From Asterias amurensis (taxonomy: Eukaryota; Echinodermata; Asteroidea; Forcipulatida; Asteriidae), in assembly GCF_032118995.1 (NCBI RefSeq), contig NC_092652.1, positions 20,630,544 to 20,694,543 on the forward strand: a stretch of 64,000 nt of DNA, given 5' to 3'. Every line of letters starts with the position of its first letter. Positions within the stretch are counted from its first letter, which is position 1. Shown here one piece after another: positions 33,557 to 44,820 of the stretch. Under the pieces are notes generated by a model that had not been told where the DNA came from, made no database searches, and saw only the letters and a list, made by a program, of their open reading frames with translations. The translations under genes were made by a program, and so were the position numbers.

Positions 33557-33793
33557 GGGTGCGTTCGTTTAGCTTCCCGGGGTCGACCCCGATGTGTGGC
33601 GGTTTTTTTTCCATGACGAACGTGGGTAATTATCTGCACACGTTCGTCCTGGAAATATACTGACTGTTGAAAGATGCAACACTGCTATATTTCTAATGTT
33701 TCTTCTTCAGGCAGTACCCCCCTTGCTCCTGGCTAGCCTTCATGGCATTCTTTACTGCTGGACAGACTCTGGGGGAGCTAAACGAACGCACCC
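33557..33793. mobile_element. 237-bp TIR element (family G)
   Basis: Inverted ends GGGTGCGTTCGTTTAGCT and AGCTAAACGAACGCACCC. No target duplication visible. It adjoins a LINE fragment. Confidence 0.65.
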
Positions 33794-33799
33794 ATTGAC

Positions 33800-34055
33800 A
33801 GTCTACTGCTGATTTGGATGCAGCTGTCGTTCCCTGTCCGGTCCACCTCTTTATATAGGTCGTCCATGATGTTGCTGGACGACCTCTCCTTCTCTTTCCT
33901 TCCACTGACCCTGTATTATTTCTGTGCCGAAACCTCCGCGACGCACGACTTGTCCAAACACGCACGACGTGTCCAAAGAAACGCATCTTGTCGCCGTGTG
34001 GGGAACAAATTCTCCGGGGGACAAACTCTTCTTGCACACCGGTACGTAAATCCGG
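33800..34055 (-). mobile_element. LINE reverse-transcriptase C-terminal fragment
   Basis: Minus-strand translation has MRFFGHVVR and then GKRRRGRPATSWTTYIKRW, the pattern found at the C-terminal end of many non-LTR reverse transcriptases. The pieces are in different frames in part, and the rest of the element is absent. Confidence 0.55.
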
Positions 34056-34860
34056 AGATCGTTGGTTCAACTCATAAAAGCAAAAGCCTTGTCACAATGA
34101 AACAGAACACCACAATCTTTCTAATTGTATTTGAGGCAGAAAGTAGCCTTCACTCAACAAAAATGATTCACGAATATTTTTTTTAAAACGCAAAATAGTC
34201 TGTTTATTGACGTTTCAGAAAACGCATGGGAAAATCTAAAGTGTCTTGTTTGGGGCGGTCCCATTGTTCGGTCCATTAGTTGAGCAGTGATTGCCAACCT
34301 CAAGGCTTTTGCGTGTATGGTGACTTTTGATTCTTCCGGATCTCACTATTGTTGTATATATATAACTCAGTTTATAGCTGAGTGCAGGAATATTTTGAGT
34401 CCTGCCTTCGTATTTTCTGCACTCAACCAATGAATCTTTATATGCAGCTCATCGGGATCGTGACTGACAAGCATGAAAATGCCCAATGTGCGCGCTCTTG
34501 AGTATTGCCAATCACAAGGGCGAAGCCAGGGGGGCCATTCCCACCAATGATGCTCACCTTGAGGATAATAATGAACTGAATCTTCTTCTTCTCAGGCTCT
34601 TATAAGATCAGAATATTAAAGTCATTTTGTCCCATTCTTGGTGCAACATTCACTTCAACTCAGACGACAGATTGTGTGAAATATTTTGGTTGACATTTTT
34701 AAGTCAAGTTTTTAACAACCTCTTAACAGATCGAACTGAGAGTGACGAGGTTGTATTCATCACCAAACTGAGCTCAACGTAGAACAGAAGCCTTGTTCGG
34801 ACAGAGGAAAAGTAAATTGAAAACGAACCCCCCCCCCAAAAAAAAAAAAAAACCGACAGC

Positions 34861-35837
34861 ATGGCAACCAGTGTGAACAGAGTGTTCAGTGCGATCATCG
34901 CGTGCTCTGCCATTCTCGGAAACGGTTTGGTGATTTTCGTCATGACGGTCAGATGCAAACAGTTCAACTCCTTCACCAACCGACTTATCCGTCACCAATC
35001 CATCATCGACTTCGTCTCTGGGTTAGTGTTTCTTGTTCTGAATGTCGGCATCAAACAGTCGAAACTTTTAACAAAATTGGAAGAGAACTTGTTCAGTGAC
35101 AATGTGTGTCGGTTTATCTACTCTGATTATTTTGTTTGGAGTGTCACTATTGCGTCCACGTACAATCTGGTGGTGATATCGCTTGAGCGTTTTCTTGCCA
35201 CGTGCTATCCGGTCAAACACCGCAACTACTGCTCACTCTTCAAGATCAAAGTTTCAATGTGTGCTACTTGGATCGTTGGTTTCACGTATGCAGTTAACAC
35301 AACATTTCTATTTCATGTCCATCAGAAGCAATGCCGTTTTAATCACAATCTGGGAGTCGGTGCCAATATTATGTCTGTTGGTGTTAGTTGAGTATACTAT
35401 TCCAGTAGTTCTGATATCTTTTTCTTACATTCGAATTCTTCTTTTGTTGCGACACAAGTTGACCAAAGGCACCGTCAACCAGCAAGCAGATGGTGTGTTG
35501 AATAAAGCAAAGCGAAACGTCATACTGACAATGTTAATAGCTGGTATCATGTTTTTCATTTGTTGGACACCAATGGAGACGATGCGGTTGCTATTCAGCT
35601 TTGATGTCAGCGGTTGATCGGAATAGAGCAGTTTTTATTGGACTAGTAATGTGCAACATGAGCGTAAATCCAGTCGTTTATTGCTTCAAGTACGAGCATT
35701 TCCGGACACAGCTTATAGAACTTGTACGGAGCCGATTTGGTCAAAACCGAATGCGTCCTGGAGAGGAGTCTACCGATGGGCCGACCTTAGCCCTAGATCC
35801 GACGACACAACAGATTGCTTCAGCACCGATCAGCTAA
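34861..35837 (+). pseudogene. Frameshifted class A GPCR, array copy 6
   Basis: Full receptor length spread over three frames. From ATG 34861 (MATSVNRVFS) frame 1 runs TM1-TM4 to about codon 165. A shift between about 35340 and 35390 moves to frame 2 for TM5-TM6 (LVEYTIPVVLISFSYIR, CWTP), and a second shift near 35585-35612 moves to frame 3 for TM7 (NPVVYCF) and tail. Both shifts are in loop regions that vary between paralogues. It has ERF and both disulphide cysteines. A C-run and A-run (34829-34852) sit just before the start. Closest to copy 7 in TM5-TM6. A pseudogene unless the assembly has indel errors here; read support over the two loops would settle that. Confidence 0.85.
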
Positions 35838-36348
35838 AACCTGCATTGATTGTTACACATAGCATGGCGCTCGTAATCTGTTTTTGTTGAAAAATATATT
35901 TGTTCATTTAAATATATATATATATTTGATAAATTGATTACGCAAGGGTCTGAATGGGTATTTTTTGTGAAACATGCTCTCAAAAGCACAATGCCCTCTC
36001 CCTCTTGGATTTAATATACTTGGTCCACTTCACCTTGAACACTAACACACAATGTGCTGAGGTGTAATCAAATAAAGAAATCAGCGAATTCAATCTAAAA
36101 CAGAGTTACCTTTTGACTACAATTTTCTCAATAACCGTGTTGGTCAATTGATTTCAGAGCAACTTTTTCTCAAATTAAATCACACTCGGACCTCAAAATT
36201 AATAGAACCAATAACAGTCCAATCGTAATTCCATTTTGTTGTCCAAGTGCTGGTGTGTGACGTCTTCATAAAACAAAAATGAAATGTTGTCTCCAGTTTA
36301 CTCTTGACCTATTTGATTGGCGCCTATACTTACAGTGCTCAACGTTCA

Positions 36349-36481
36349 TTGGTCATCTTGCTTCTAAAAGTAATTGTCAGAGCTCGATGGATGCACAATT
36401 TCATTTTAAACACTATCGAAGACCCCGGTCGCTTCGTTTTATCTTTTTGTCTCGATAGGGGGCTGCTGCTTCGCTCGATAG
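36349..36481 (+). promoter_or_regulatory. Conserved upstream block of receptor copy 7
   Basis: An inverted CCAAT box (CATTGGTCATCTTGCT) followed about 60 bases on by TCGAAGACCCCGGTCGCTTC and TGTCTCGATAGG. Lies about 210-340 bp before the ATG. Confidence 0.5.
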
Positions 36482-36691
36482 AGGGAAACGACAACGACAT
36501 CCAAGGTATTCCGTGAAATAGAACCGATGATATTGTTTCAGATTCCACATCGGAGAAGGGCTTTGATTTCAATGCAAACTTAGTATTGCGTTTTGTTAAT
36601 TTGTTTGTTAATTTGAACGTCGGTGGCGTGTAATACCACACTCAAAAACCTTGTTTCTTTATTTACGTTTTTTTCTTCTGTTCATTTTGCA

Positions 36692-37681
36692 ATGGCATCA
36701 AGAGACGGCTTGGCAACTGCACTCAACGTTGCCATTGCATGCTCGGCAATCTTCGGAAACGGTTTGGTGATTTTCGTCATGACGGTCAGACGTAAACACT
36801 TTGGCTCATTCAGTAACCGACTTATCCGTCACCAATCCATCATCGACTTCATCTCTGGTTTGGTGTTCCTCCTCGTGACCGGGATCAAACAAAGTTCGCT
36901 TTTGGAGGAAAACATTGAGAGCAGTTTTCGAGGCGAGATTCTCTGTAGATTCATTTTCTCAAACTTCTTTGTTTGGGGTTTAAGCGTAGCATCCACGTAC
37001 AATCTGGTGGTGATATCGCTGGAGCGTTTTCTTGCCACGTGCTATCCGGTCAAACATCGCAACTACTGCTCACTCTTTAAGATCAAAGTTTCAATGTATG
37101 CTGTTTGGATCATCGGTTTCACACAGGCTACCACATATGTGTTCATATTCACAGCAAAGCAGTCAAAGTGTCAGTTTGATTCGAAATTTTTAATCATTGC
37201 CAAAGTCCCACTGTTTCTGTCTACAGTTTTAGTTGAGTATACTATTCCAGTAGTTCTGATATCTTTTTCTTACATTCGAATTCTTCTTTTGTTGAGACAC
37301 AAGTTGATTAATGGCACAGTCAACCAGCAAGGAGATGGTGTCTTTAGTAAAGCAAAGAGAAACGTCATACTGACAGCGTTACTGGCTGGTATCATGTTTT
37401 TCCTTTGTTGGACGCCATTGGAGATGATGCGGTTTCTGAATAGTGTTGGAATTACGCGGGAACCAACCAATCTCGTCAGAGCAACTTTGACCGGATTGGT
37501 TATGTGTAACATGAGCGTGAATCCAGTCGTTTATTGCTTCAAGTACGAGCACTTCCGTACACAGCTCAAGCAACTTGTACGGAGCCGATTTGGTCAAAAC
37601 CGGGTGCGTCCTGGAGTGGAGTCTATCGATGGGCCGACCTTGTCCGTACCCGATACCAGAGGAACAGCAGCAGTAAATTAA
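36692..37681 (+). CDS. Intact intronless class A GPCR, array copy 7
   Basis: A 329-residue receptor from ATG 36692 (MASRDGLATAL); an in-frame ATG 23 codons upstream exists, but the MAS start matches copy 8 and the 17.5-kb relic. TM1 GNGLVIF, TM2 IIDFISG, ECL1 Cys in EILCRFIF, ERF/ICL2 block, TM4 Trp in AVWIIGF, ECL2 Cys in SKCQFDS, TM5 VEYTIPVVLISFSYIR, TM6 CWTP, TM7 NPVVYCF. ICL3 (LINGTVNQQGDG) differs from copies 1-5 (NANANQ) and is shared with copy 6. The tail ends GTAAVN, shorter than copy 1. The candidate promoter block lies at 36349-36481. Same-strand neighbour of copies 6 and 8; ligand unknown. Confidence 0.93.
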   Translation: MASRDGLATALNVAIACSAIFGNGLVIFVMTVRRKHFGSFSNRLIRHQSIIDFISGLVFLLVTGIKQSSLLEENIESSFRGEILCRFIFSNFFVWGLSVASTYNLVVISLERFLATCYPVKHRNYCSLFKIKVSMYAVWIIGFTQATTYVFIFTAKQSKCQFDSKFLIIAKVPLFLSTVLVEYTIPVVLISFSYIRILLLLRHKLINGTVNQQGDGVFSKAKRNVILTALLAGIMFFLCWTPLEMMRFLNSVGITREPTNLVRATLTGLVMCNMSVNPVVYCFKYEHFRTQLKQLVRSRFGQNRVRPGVESIDGPTLSVPDTRGTAAVN

Positions 37682-38070
37682 AATTGAAATGTCATACACT
37701 GCTTTGCGTGGCGCACTATGTCAATATCAAGTAAGTTTGCCATGAACTCGGTTTTTTGTGACCATTATAATCTTAGTAGCCACCGCGGCGAAATGTAATA
37801 AATATAAACAATTTTGTAGCACCAAAAACTAATTTTACAAATGTTCATAATGTATATCAAACCGGCATTGAGCGTCAACAAATCTTTAAAAAAAAAATGA
37901 AGACTGCTTTTCGTTCAATTTAAAGAAATGAGTTCGATTTCCAAACTTTCAAACGCAAGGTAAAATGTCCACCACAGGATCGTTAAGGGCTCGATTTCAT
38001 TAAGAGCCGCGATTGAACTTAACTTTCAAGTCGACCTTAATTGCTAAGCAAGTTGTGGTGCCACAACTTA

Positions 38071-38224
38071 ATAGACCTTTTCGCAAATACCGGGGCGCGC
38101 GCGTAAAGCTTGGAATTAGGTGCATTGTGGTCCAGCTGGTATCCAAATTTGATCCATATCTATCCCACAATGCACCTCATTCAACAGTCTGCGCTTGCGC
38201 ATTGGTATTTGCGATAAGGTCTAT
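38071..38224. mobile_element. 154-bp TIR element
   Basis: Inverted ends ATAGACCTTTTCGCAAATAC and GTATTTGCGATAAGGTCTAT; inner inverted pair GGTGCATTGTGG / CCACAATGCACC. Inserted in the 3' flank of receptor copy 7. Confidence 0.7.
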
Positions 38225-38509
38225 GTGACAACTCACCTAAAGATGAATCTTACTGCTTTGTGAAATCGCGCCCAGCTCTTGTTGTTTACACAGAACCGAT
38301 TTTGTTAATAAAGAGTTAAACGTCCTTGAGAGATTTTTACCATTGAAAAAAAAAAGTTTTTAGTACACGTCAATGGTTTCGTGGTCCTACCTATGGTAAC
38401 TTTAATATTTTCAAATTCACTTGAAACAAATATTGGTTCATAGTTGAATACATTGGGTTTTGTAAGGATCGTTCGGTACCATCACTTGACTCCATGTCCT
38501 ATGCACAAA

Positions 38510-38580
38510 TTGTACTCAAAATAATTATTAGCTTAAAAACTTACATGGTCAAGAATAATTGGGAGCGGTTTCTTCTTTAA
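38510..38580 (-). mobile_element. Family A fragment
   Basis: TACTCAAAATAATTATTAGC and the following AACTTACATGGTCAAG match the reverse family A interior; both ends are missing. Confidence 0.5.
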
Positions 38581-38727
38581 GATCCCGGAAAATCAAATTT
38601 GGCCGAGAAGTGGCCATTTTGCTTTTTTGCTTCCAAAGGACGGCGGCCCGTGAAGGTTTTGGTTTACTGAACACGTCCAAACGTGTACCACAGGGGAAAT
38701 TGCCCGTGCATTTTTTTCTTTTTTTAA

Positions 38728-39250
38728 GCCATTGGACACTTTCGGTAAACAGTATTGCCCAAAGCCCACACTTCGTGTATCACAACTGATATAAAAAAAT
38801 AACAAACCTGTGAAAACTTAGGCTTAATCGGTCATCGGAGTCGGGAGAAAGTAACGGGGAAAACCCACCCATTTGTTTCCGCACGTTTTACCGTGTCATG
38901 ACTAGACTTTATGACAAGTCGTTAGGCGCTGCCTATTTGTCTGCCTTTCATGCAACTGGGATCGAGGGTGTGTGTATCGTCCCCGCAGCTACACCGCGCT
39001 GTAACTACACACCGCGCGTAACAATTACCGTCTTGACTTCAAGACTATGTCATGACATGTGTTTAAAATAAATCCGCAATTCTCGACAACGAGAATTGAT
39101 AATTGTTTTAATGTTTTCTCGAAAAGTAAAGCATTTCGTGGAATAATATTTCAAGAGACTTCTTTCACCATTACCTTCTGTAAACCCTGTAAGTTATTTG
39201 TAAATCTGTGAACTTTTATATATTTTTTTCTGTGCCGAAAGTGTATAAAT
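38728..39250 (+). mobile_element. TTAA-type MITE, family B, with a 145-bp insertion
   Basis: Left end TTAAGCCATTGGACACTTTC (one A lost); the right end is frayed after CCGAAAGTGTATAAATG. Contains the insertion at 38903-39047. Confidence 0.75.
38903..39047. mobile_element. 145-bp insertion with 9-bp target duplication
   Basis: TGTCATGAC at 38894-38902 is repeated at 39048-39056; other family B copies have it once. Ends TAGACTTTATGACAAG and CTTGACTTCAAGACTA are imperfect inverted repeats. Confidence 0.6.
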
Positions 39251-40234
39251 GAGACAATCCTAGATGATAGCCGTAACACCTCCATTGGCGTATTTCCTTT
39301 GAGATGCACCGACTGGCTGACGTATGCGACCGGTTTCAACACAAATACAAACACAGTTCGGCGCTCGTGAATTGTGCGCGTTGTATGGGTCACGTTCACG
39401 GGCCGTCCCTCGAAAGCAAAAAAGCAAATGGCAGCTTTTTGGCCGCCTAAGTAAAAAGAAGTTGAAATTCGTTGCACATAAATGAAAAAGAAAACTAGCA
39501 GCAAAATCATGTTCGCTTTGGTGAGTCTTAATTTGAATGCATCAATTGTAAAATAGGTAGTAGAAATTCAACTTAGGAATGGTCAAAGTGTAAAGTGTAA
39601 TACCTATAAATGAAATAGAATGACTGAAGTGAATCTGAAAAAATGCAATCATGTGTGCACGAAAAACGAAATTGAATGCATTAAGAGCTAAAAAGAAGCC
39701 CATAGTTTGAGAGGATAAGGGGGAATGCTTGAATTTGAATGCATGTTAATGAAATTGAATGATTTTTTTGCTGAAATTGGCCGGGAAAACCTGTTATTAA
39801 AGAAAAAAGGAAAATGTATAAAGTTTAATCGATTATAAATAGATCACTTTTGTATGAATTTTGCTCTGAAAAGTACGATTTATTCACCCGCTGCCGTATT
39901 TAATATTGTTGGTCCAATTCATCTCGAATACTGCCACACGTACAGAGGTGTATAAATCAATCAATAAATCAGCGAATTCAATCTAAAACGGGGCACGCGT
40001 ACTACTGATTGTAGTTTTTCACACCAACCGCGTTCGTCAGTTGATTTCCAAGCAGTTTGTTCGCTCAAATTAAATCACTCTTCACACCTCAAAAAGTAAA
40101 AAAGCAATTAAGGGTCAAACCTTTATTGAATTTCTTGTTGTGTATGACGTCTTCATTAAAGAAAAAAACAATGACAATTCGTTTTCAAACGCACCTATAA
40201 TTATTCATTGGTCCTTATCTTCAGTGCGGCACGT

Positions 40235-40339
40235 TTATTGGTCACCTTGCTGCTGAAAGCAGTTGTTAAAAAAAAACACTTTCGATCACTCCGGCTGCTT
40301 CGTTTTGGCTTTCTGCCTCAGTAGTACTGCACTTGATGG
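40235..40339 (+). promoter_or_regulatory. Conserved upstream block of receptor copy 8
   Basis: TTATTGGTCACCTTGCTGCT (inverted CCAAT), then CGATCACTCCGGCTGCTTCG, then CCTCAGTAGTACTGCACTTG. About 260-360 bp before the ATG. The best-preserved example of the module. Confidence 0.55.
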
Positions 40340-40596
40340 AAGGAAGAAGACAGCAACACCGGAGGTCTTCCGTGTAGAAGCGACATTTTGTCAGATTTCA
40401 CATCGAAGTTGGGCTTTGATTTCACTGCAAACTAAGTAATTGCGTTTTCATTTTAATTGAAGATCATTACCAGCAGGATTTCACGGTATAACTCGACAAA
40501 ATAAATGATCGTTAAATTTGGACGTGTAATACCAGACTCCAAAACCAAAGTGTTTTTTTTTTCTTTCTACGTTTTTCTTTTTCGGTTCACTTTGCA

Positions 40597-41601
40597 ATGG
40601 CATCAAGTGGCGGATTGGCAACTGCATTCAACGTTGCCATCGCATGCTCGGCAATCTTCGGAAACGGTTTGGTGATTTTTGTCATGACGGTCAGACGTAA
40701 ACACTTCAAATCCTTTAGTAACCGACTTATCCGTCACCAATCCATCATCGACTTCGTCTCTGGTTTGGTGTTTCTCCTCATGACTGGAATCAAACAAACT
40801 TCGCTTCTGGAGAATTTGGAGGGAAATATCTTCGGTGTATTTCTCTGTAGGTTCATTTACTCAGACTTTTTTGTTTGGGGTTTGAGTTCAGTATCCACGT
40901 ACAATCTGGTAGTGATATCGCTGGAGCGTTTTCTTGCCACGTGCTATCCGGTCAAACACCGCAACTACTGCTCACTCTTCAAGATCAAAATTTCAATGTG
41001 TGCTGCTTGGATCATTGGTTTCATATATGCGCTGACATTTGTTTTTTTATACACAGTCAAGTGGAATCGTTGCATTATCATCTATGCCATAAGTCGTAAC
41101 TTTGTGGTAGCTATGATCCCTTACGTGATAATCATTTGCGAATATATCATTCCCGTGATCCTAATGTCATTTTCGTACATTAAAATACTCCTCGTTCTTC
41201 GACACAAACTTGACAATGCTAACGCCAATCAGCAAGATGGTGTCTTCAGTAAGGCTAAGAGAAACGTCATCATGACGATGCTGATCGCTGGTTGCATGTT
41301 CTTCATTTGTTGGACGCCGGTGGAGACGTTGCGTTTACTCTTAGCAATTGGCGTCATCGTAACTGACCAGAAAACATTCTCAGTTAAGTACGCGTCGGAT
41401 GCATTTACTGCACTGGTCATGTGCAACATGAGCGTGAATCCAGTCGTTTATTGCTTCAAGTACGAGCACTTCCGTACACAGCTCAAGCAACTTGTACGGA
41501 GCCGATTTGGTCGAAACCGAGTGCGTCCTGGAGAGGAGTCTACCGATGGGCCGACCTTGTCCGTACCCGCCGCTACAAGATCAACAGTGGTTGTGACCTG
41601 A
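40597..41601 (+). CDS. Intact intronless class A GPCR, array copy 8 (last of the array)
   Basis: A 334-residue receptor from ATG 40597 (MASSGGLATAF). TM1 GNGLVIF, TM2 IIDFVSG, ECL1 Cys in FLCRFIY, ERF/ICL2 block, TM4 AAWIIGF, ECL2 Cys in NRCIIIY, TM5 CEYIIPVILMSFSYIK, TM6 CWTP, TM7 NPVVYCF, tail ending STVVVT. The ICL3 is of the NANANQQDG type as in copy 1, whereas the start and 5' leader are of the copy 7 type, a second hint of exchange between subgroups. The third extracellular loop (IVTDQKTFSVKYASD) is longer than in copies 1-7. The promoter-like block lies at 40235-40339. No receptor sequence was found downstream. Confidence 0.94.
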   Translation: MASSGGLATAFNVAIACSAIFGNGLVIFVMTVRRKHFKSFSNRLIRHQSIIDFVSGLVFLLMTGIKQTSLLENLEGNIFGVFLCRFIYSDFFVWGLSSVSTYNLVVISLERFLATCYPVKHRNYCSLFKIKISMCAAWIIGFIYALTFVFLYTVKWNRCIIIYAISRNFVVAMIPYVIIICEYIIPVILMSFSYIKILLVLRHKLDNANANQQDGVFSKAKRNVIMTMLIAGCMFFICWTPVETLRLLLAIGVIVTDQKTFSVKYASDAFTALVMCNMSVNPVVYCFKYEHFRTQLKQLVRSRFGRNRVRPGEESTDGPTLSVPAATRSTVVVT

Positions 41602-42178
41602 GCATAATTGTCTAGAGGCGCTGCTGACGGTTCAATGCGGGCGCAAGAAAATCGTAGGTCGACCTGAGACCGACTTAAGACAGTTTTGCTACCGCTGTTC
41701 TTAAAAGAGTAACGTCATTATTTATTATATACAGCACATATAATCTAATTCATTTATCTGAACAATATTTGCCATGATTCGTTTTTTTTTTTTTTGAAAA
41801 TTATAAACTTGCAATCACCATGGTAGAGAAAAAACAGTTTCATGTCAACCAAATTTTTTTTTAATTTTTTTATATCTCACTCTACCCATTAAACAGTCCC
41901 GTTCCTGAGAACTTAAAGATGAATTTGTAAAACTATCATCGTTGAGATTTTATAGCTGATAGAAATTAAGACTAATGTTCGATCGTGGTGAGAGAGAAAA
42001 AACAAATACAGGTTAATATTTTCGAATTCCAAACTTCTAAACACTATGATACAATGAGGTCAGTGCTCGATCTCATTGAGAGCGAAGGTTGATCATAACT
42101 GCAAATCGATCTTTATTGCTAAGCAAAGTTTGATGTCACAATGCAAATCATTATGGTAATACTGGCAATTCGTCTCAA

Positions 42179-42514
42179 AGCCATTATACACTTTCGGTAA
42201 ACAGTATTTTCCAAGTCCCACACTTCGTGTATCACAACTTATATATAAAATAACAAACCTGTGGAAATTTAGGCTCAATCGGTCCTCGGAGTCGGGAGAA
42301 AATAACGGGAAAACCCACCCTTGTTTCCGCACGTTTCGCCGTGTCATGACATGTGTCGCTATCGAGAATTGATATTGTTTTAATGTCTTTCAAAAAGTAA
42401 AGCATTTCATGGGATAATATTTCAAGATTAGTCTTTCACCATTACCTTCTGTAAACCCTGTAAATTATTTGCAAATCTGTGAACTTTTTTCTGTACCGAA
42501 AGTGTATAATGGCT
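42179..42514 (+). mobile_element. TTAA-type MITE, family B
   Basis: Flanks TCAA (42175-42178) and TTAA (42515-42518). Ends AGCCATTATACACTTTCGGT and ACCGAAAGTGTATAATGGCT, 20 bases with perfect complementarity. Confidence 0.8.
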
Positions 42515-42784
42515 TTAAGTACTGTTAAGGGAAATATTGTAAATTACACAAAGCCGATTCTGTTCACACAGACTCAGAGCACGTCATTGTGAGGTATTTA
42601 GAAATATGTAATAGAAGGAAATTTAAATACACCCCAAAACTCTGTTTAAAGCACTACTACTAGTTGTTGTATGTGGTGATACCCATGTTTTTGTTATTCT
42701 TGTGATTTGCAAATTGAGTAAAAAATCACTTGAAACATGCAATCACCAATTCTAAAACAATTTAATACAGTAACAATGGGTTTT

Positions 42785-43305
42785 CATCTGATAGCGAAAA
42801 CGAAAACAAGAAAGATAAAAATGCTCGCCCTCGATTGGTTTAAGATGTTGTGTCAGATTTTTGGCCCAAAACATTAAACAACAATTTTTTTTAGTGAATG
42901 GTATTTCAAAGAGTACCACCCGCTCCAACGAAAAAAGGGTTAAACTTTTACTGTTAGTGGTCAGGAACCATGACAAAAATTTAAAACGTTTCTTTTAAAA
43001 CTTATAATAATTGGTCACGTGATATATTGTCGGGATCCCGACAAAAACTAATTTGAGCACTTTATTTCACTGCTTCAAAAAAAAAAAAAAAAATGGCGGA
43101 CTATTTCAAGCAAGGGTTCAAATGAAAGCTTGTAACTTTCTCGACCCCCATCAAAAAACCTATTGAATTTTAAATCAAAATTGTTGGGTCAAATCGGCCA
43201 AAAATCTGACATAGCATCTTTAAACTGCTCCACGCTGAAAACACACACGCTCATTCAACCAATCGAGGGCGTGCATTTTTATCGTTATCGGGGCCTGTGT
43301 GAACG
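42785..43305. mobile_element. TIR element of about 0.5 kb
   Basis: Left GATAAAAATGCTCGCCCTCG, ATTGGTTTAAGATG and GTCAGATTTTTGGCC recur inverted at the right as GGCCAAAAATCTGAC, CATCTTTAAAC and CGAGGGCGTGCATTTTTATC. Boundaries are approximate. Confidence 0.6.
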
Positions 43306-43309
43306 CACC

Positions 43310-44820
43310 TGTGAGTCTACGTAGGAATTTGAAAAACAATTTCCTCAAACATGTTCATTACAAAATAATAAACAGCGCCCTCTTTTGTCGGTGCCAAAAC
43401 CCAATGACGTGAAAGGGCGGCTGCCTAATACTCAAAATAGGTATTGCTGTACTAATCAATTCAATTCAATTCGAATACACATTTACTCCTGTTTGTGTAC
43501 ACGCACTACATCATTGCTAGACGAGTCCATTTTAAAGAGGGTGGATTCTTTTAATATTATTCTTAATATATATAACATCAACTGCTTCAACTAGTTAATA
43601 GATTACTAGGTGCATATGGTAATGATATTTTGTTATCTATCTGTTTGTCCAATGCCTCATAAACTTGACTATTAATAGTACCTTGATCGTGCTTAGCCAG
43701 TTTTTGTATAGGTGGAGCACCCCAGAGAGTGTTTCTGAGTTAATCAAAATTAAGCCGATCACATTAGTCTAACTGCATATAAGAGGATATAACGTTGTAC
43801 CACATGTATTTTCGTGCTATTGTACGGGTCCCAGCAAAGCGTAATTAATATTATTTTTTTTAATGTAAGTGTCCTGTAAGATTTTTCATATTGTTGAAGA
43901 ATACTTTACAAACATGACGTCATTTGAGTCAGGCGTCCTTCTGCGTGAAGGTTAGAGAATATTGTTCATATGCCATAGTGCCGCGCGTTTCATCATAGGC
44001 TCTTTCAAAAGCACGGCTTTTGCTCCAGCAGGCTGGCCCCGCGGTCGTTTTGACAATTTCGATTGCTTTGCGTACAAGCTCAGGGCTTCAGACAAGAGAA
44101 CAAAGCCTGAAGCCGAATCCAAAGCAGTAGTTTCGAAAAGGGTCATAGTATTACCTCTAAGATGGCGACCGGACGATGTTAATGCAAAGGTTATTGATAA
44201 AGGAAATAAATGAAGGTTAATTTTCTAACGGTTAGTTATTTTGTGAAATTAAAGCTGCATCACACTAACTATTTATAACATAATTAAATATAACCTAGTA
44301 TCGTGTTTTCAGTATACATTGTTGTGTAATCTTAGTTGATGGCTACACCCATGTCCTTGTAAGCATAAATAGTTCGGAAATTTTGTGACCGTAACTGGCA
44401 TTTATTTGATTAAACAAAGACAGTCACTCAGCACATGTCTTAGTTTCGAAATATTTGTGTCTAACAAAATATTCCCTCGATGCTTAATGTTTACGTCCTA
44501 AGAGACACTCGATATAGATTGTGCATTTCTTGTGCTTATTAATTTAAACACTGCAGAGTTCAAGAAAAGTTCACTATTTATAAGTTAATCACAAAGTTTA
44601 TGGTGACTAATAGAGGCCATGCAATTATCACGTATTACGAACTTTTTGGACCACTTTGGGAGTGCATGTCAATAGGAACAGTGGCCCCGTTAAGGAAGTT
44701 CTATAGAAAATTGACAACATGTTAAATTGGAAATTGTACCACAGCGGGCACACTTTGAAGAAAATAACCCTGTGACTTGTATTGGCCCATTGTGGACACT
44801 GTGTGTAGCAGATCACAATC
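43310..44820. other. Unassigned spacer
   Basis: No recognisable gene or dated repeat. An 83-codon frame at 43962-44213 has no known motif. Confidence 0.4.
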
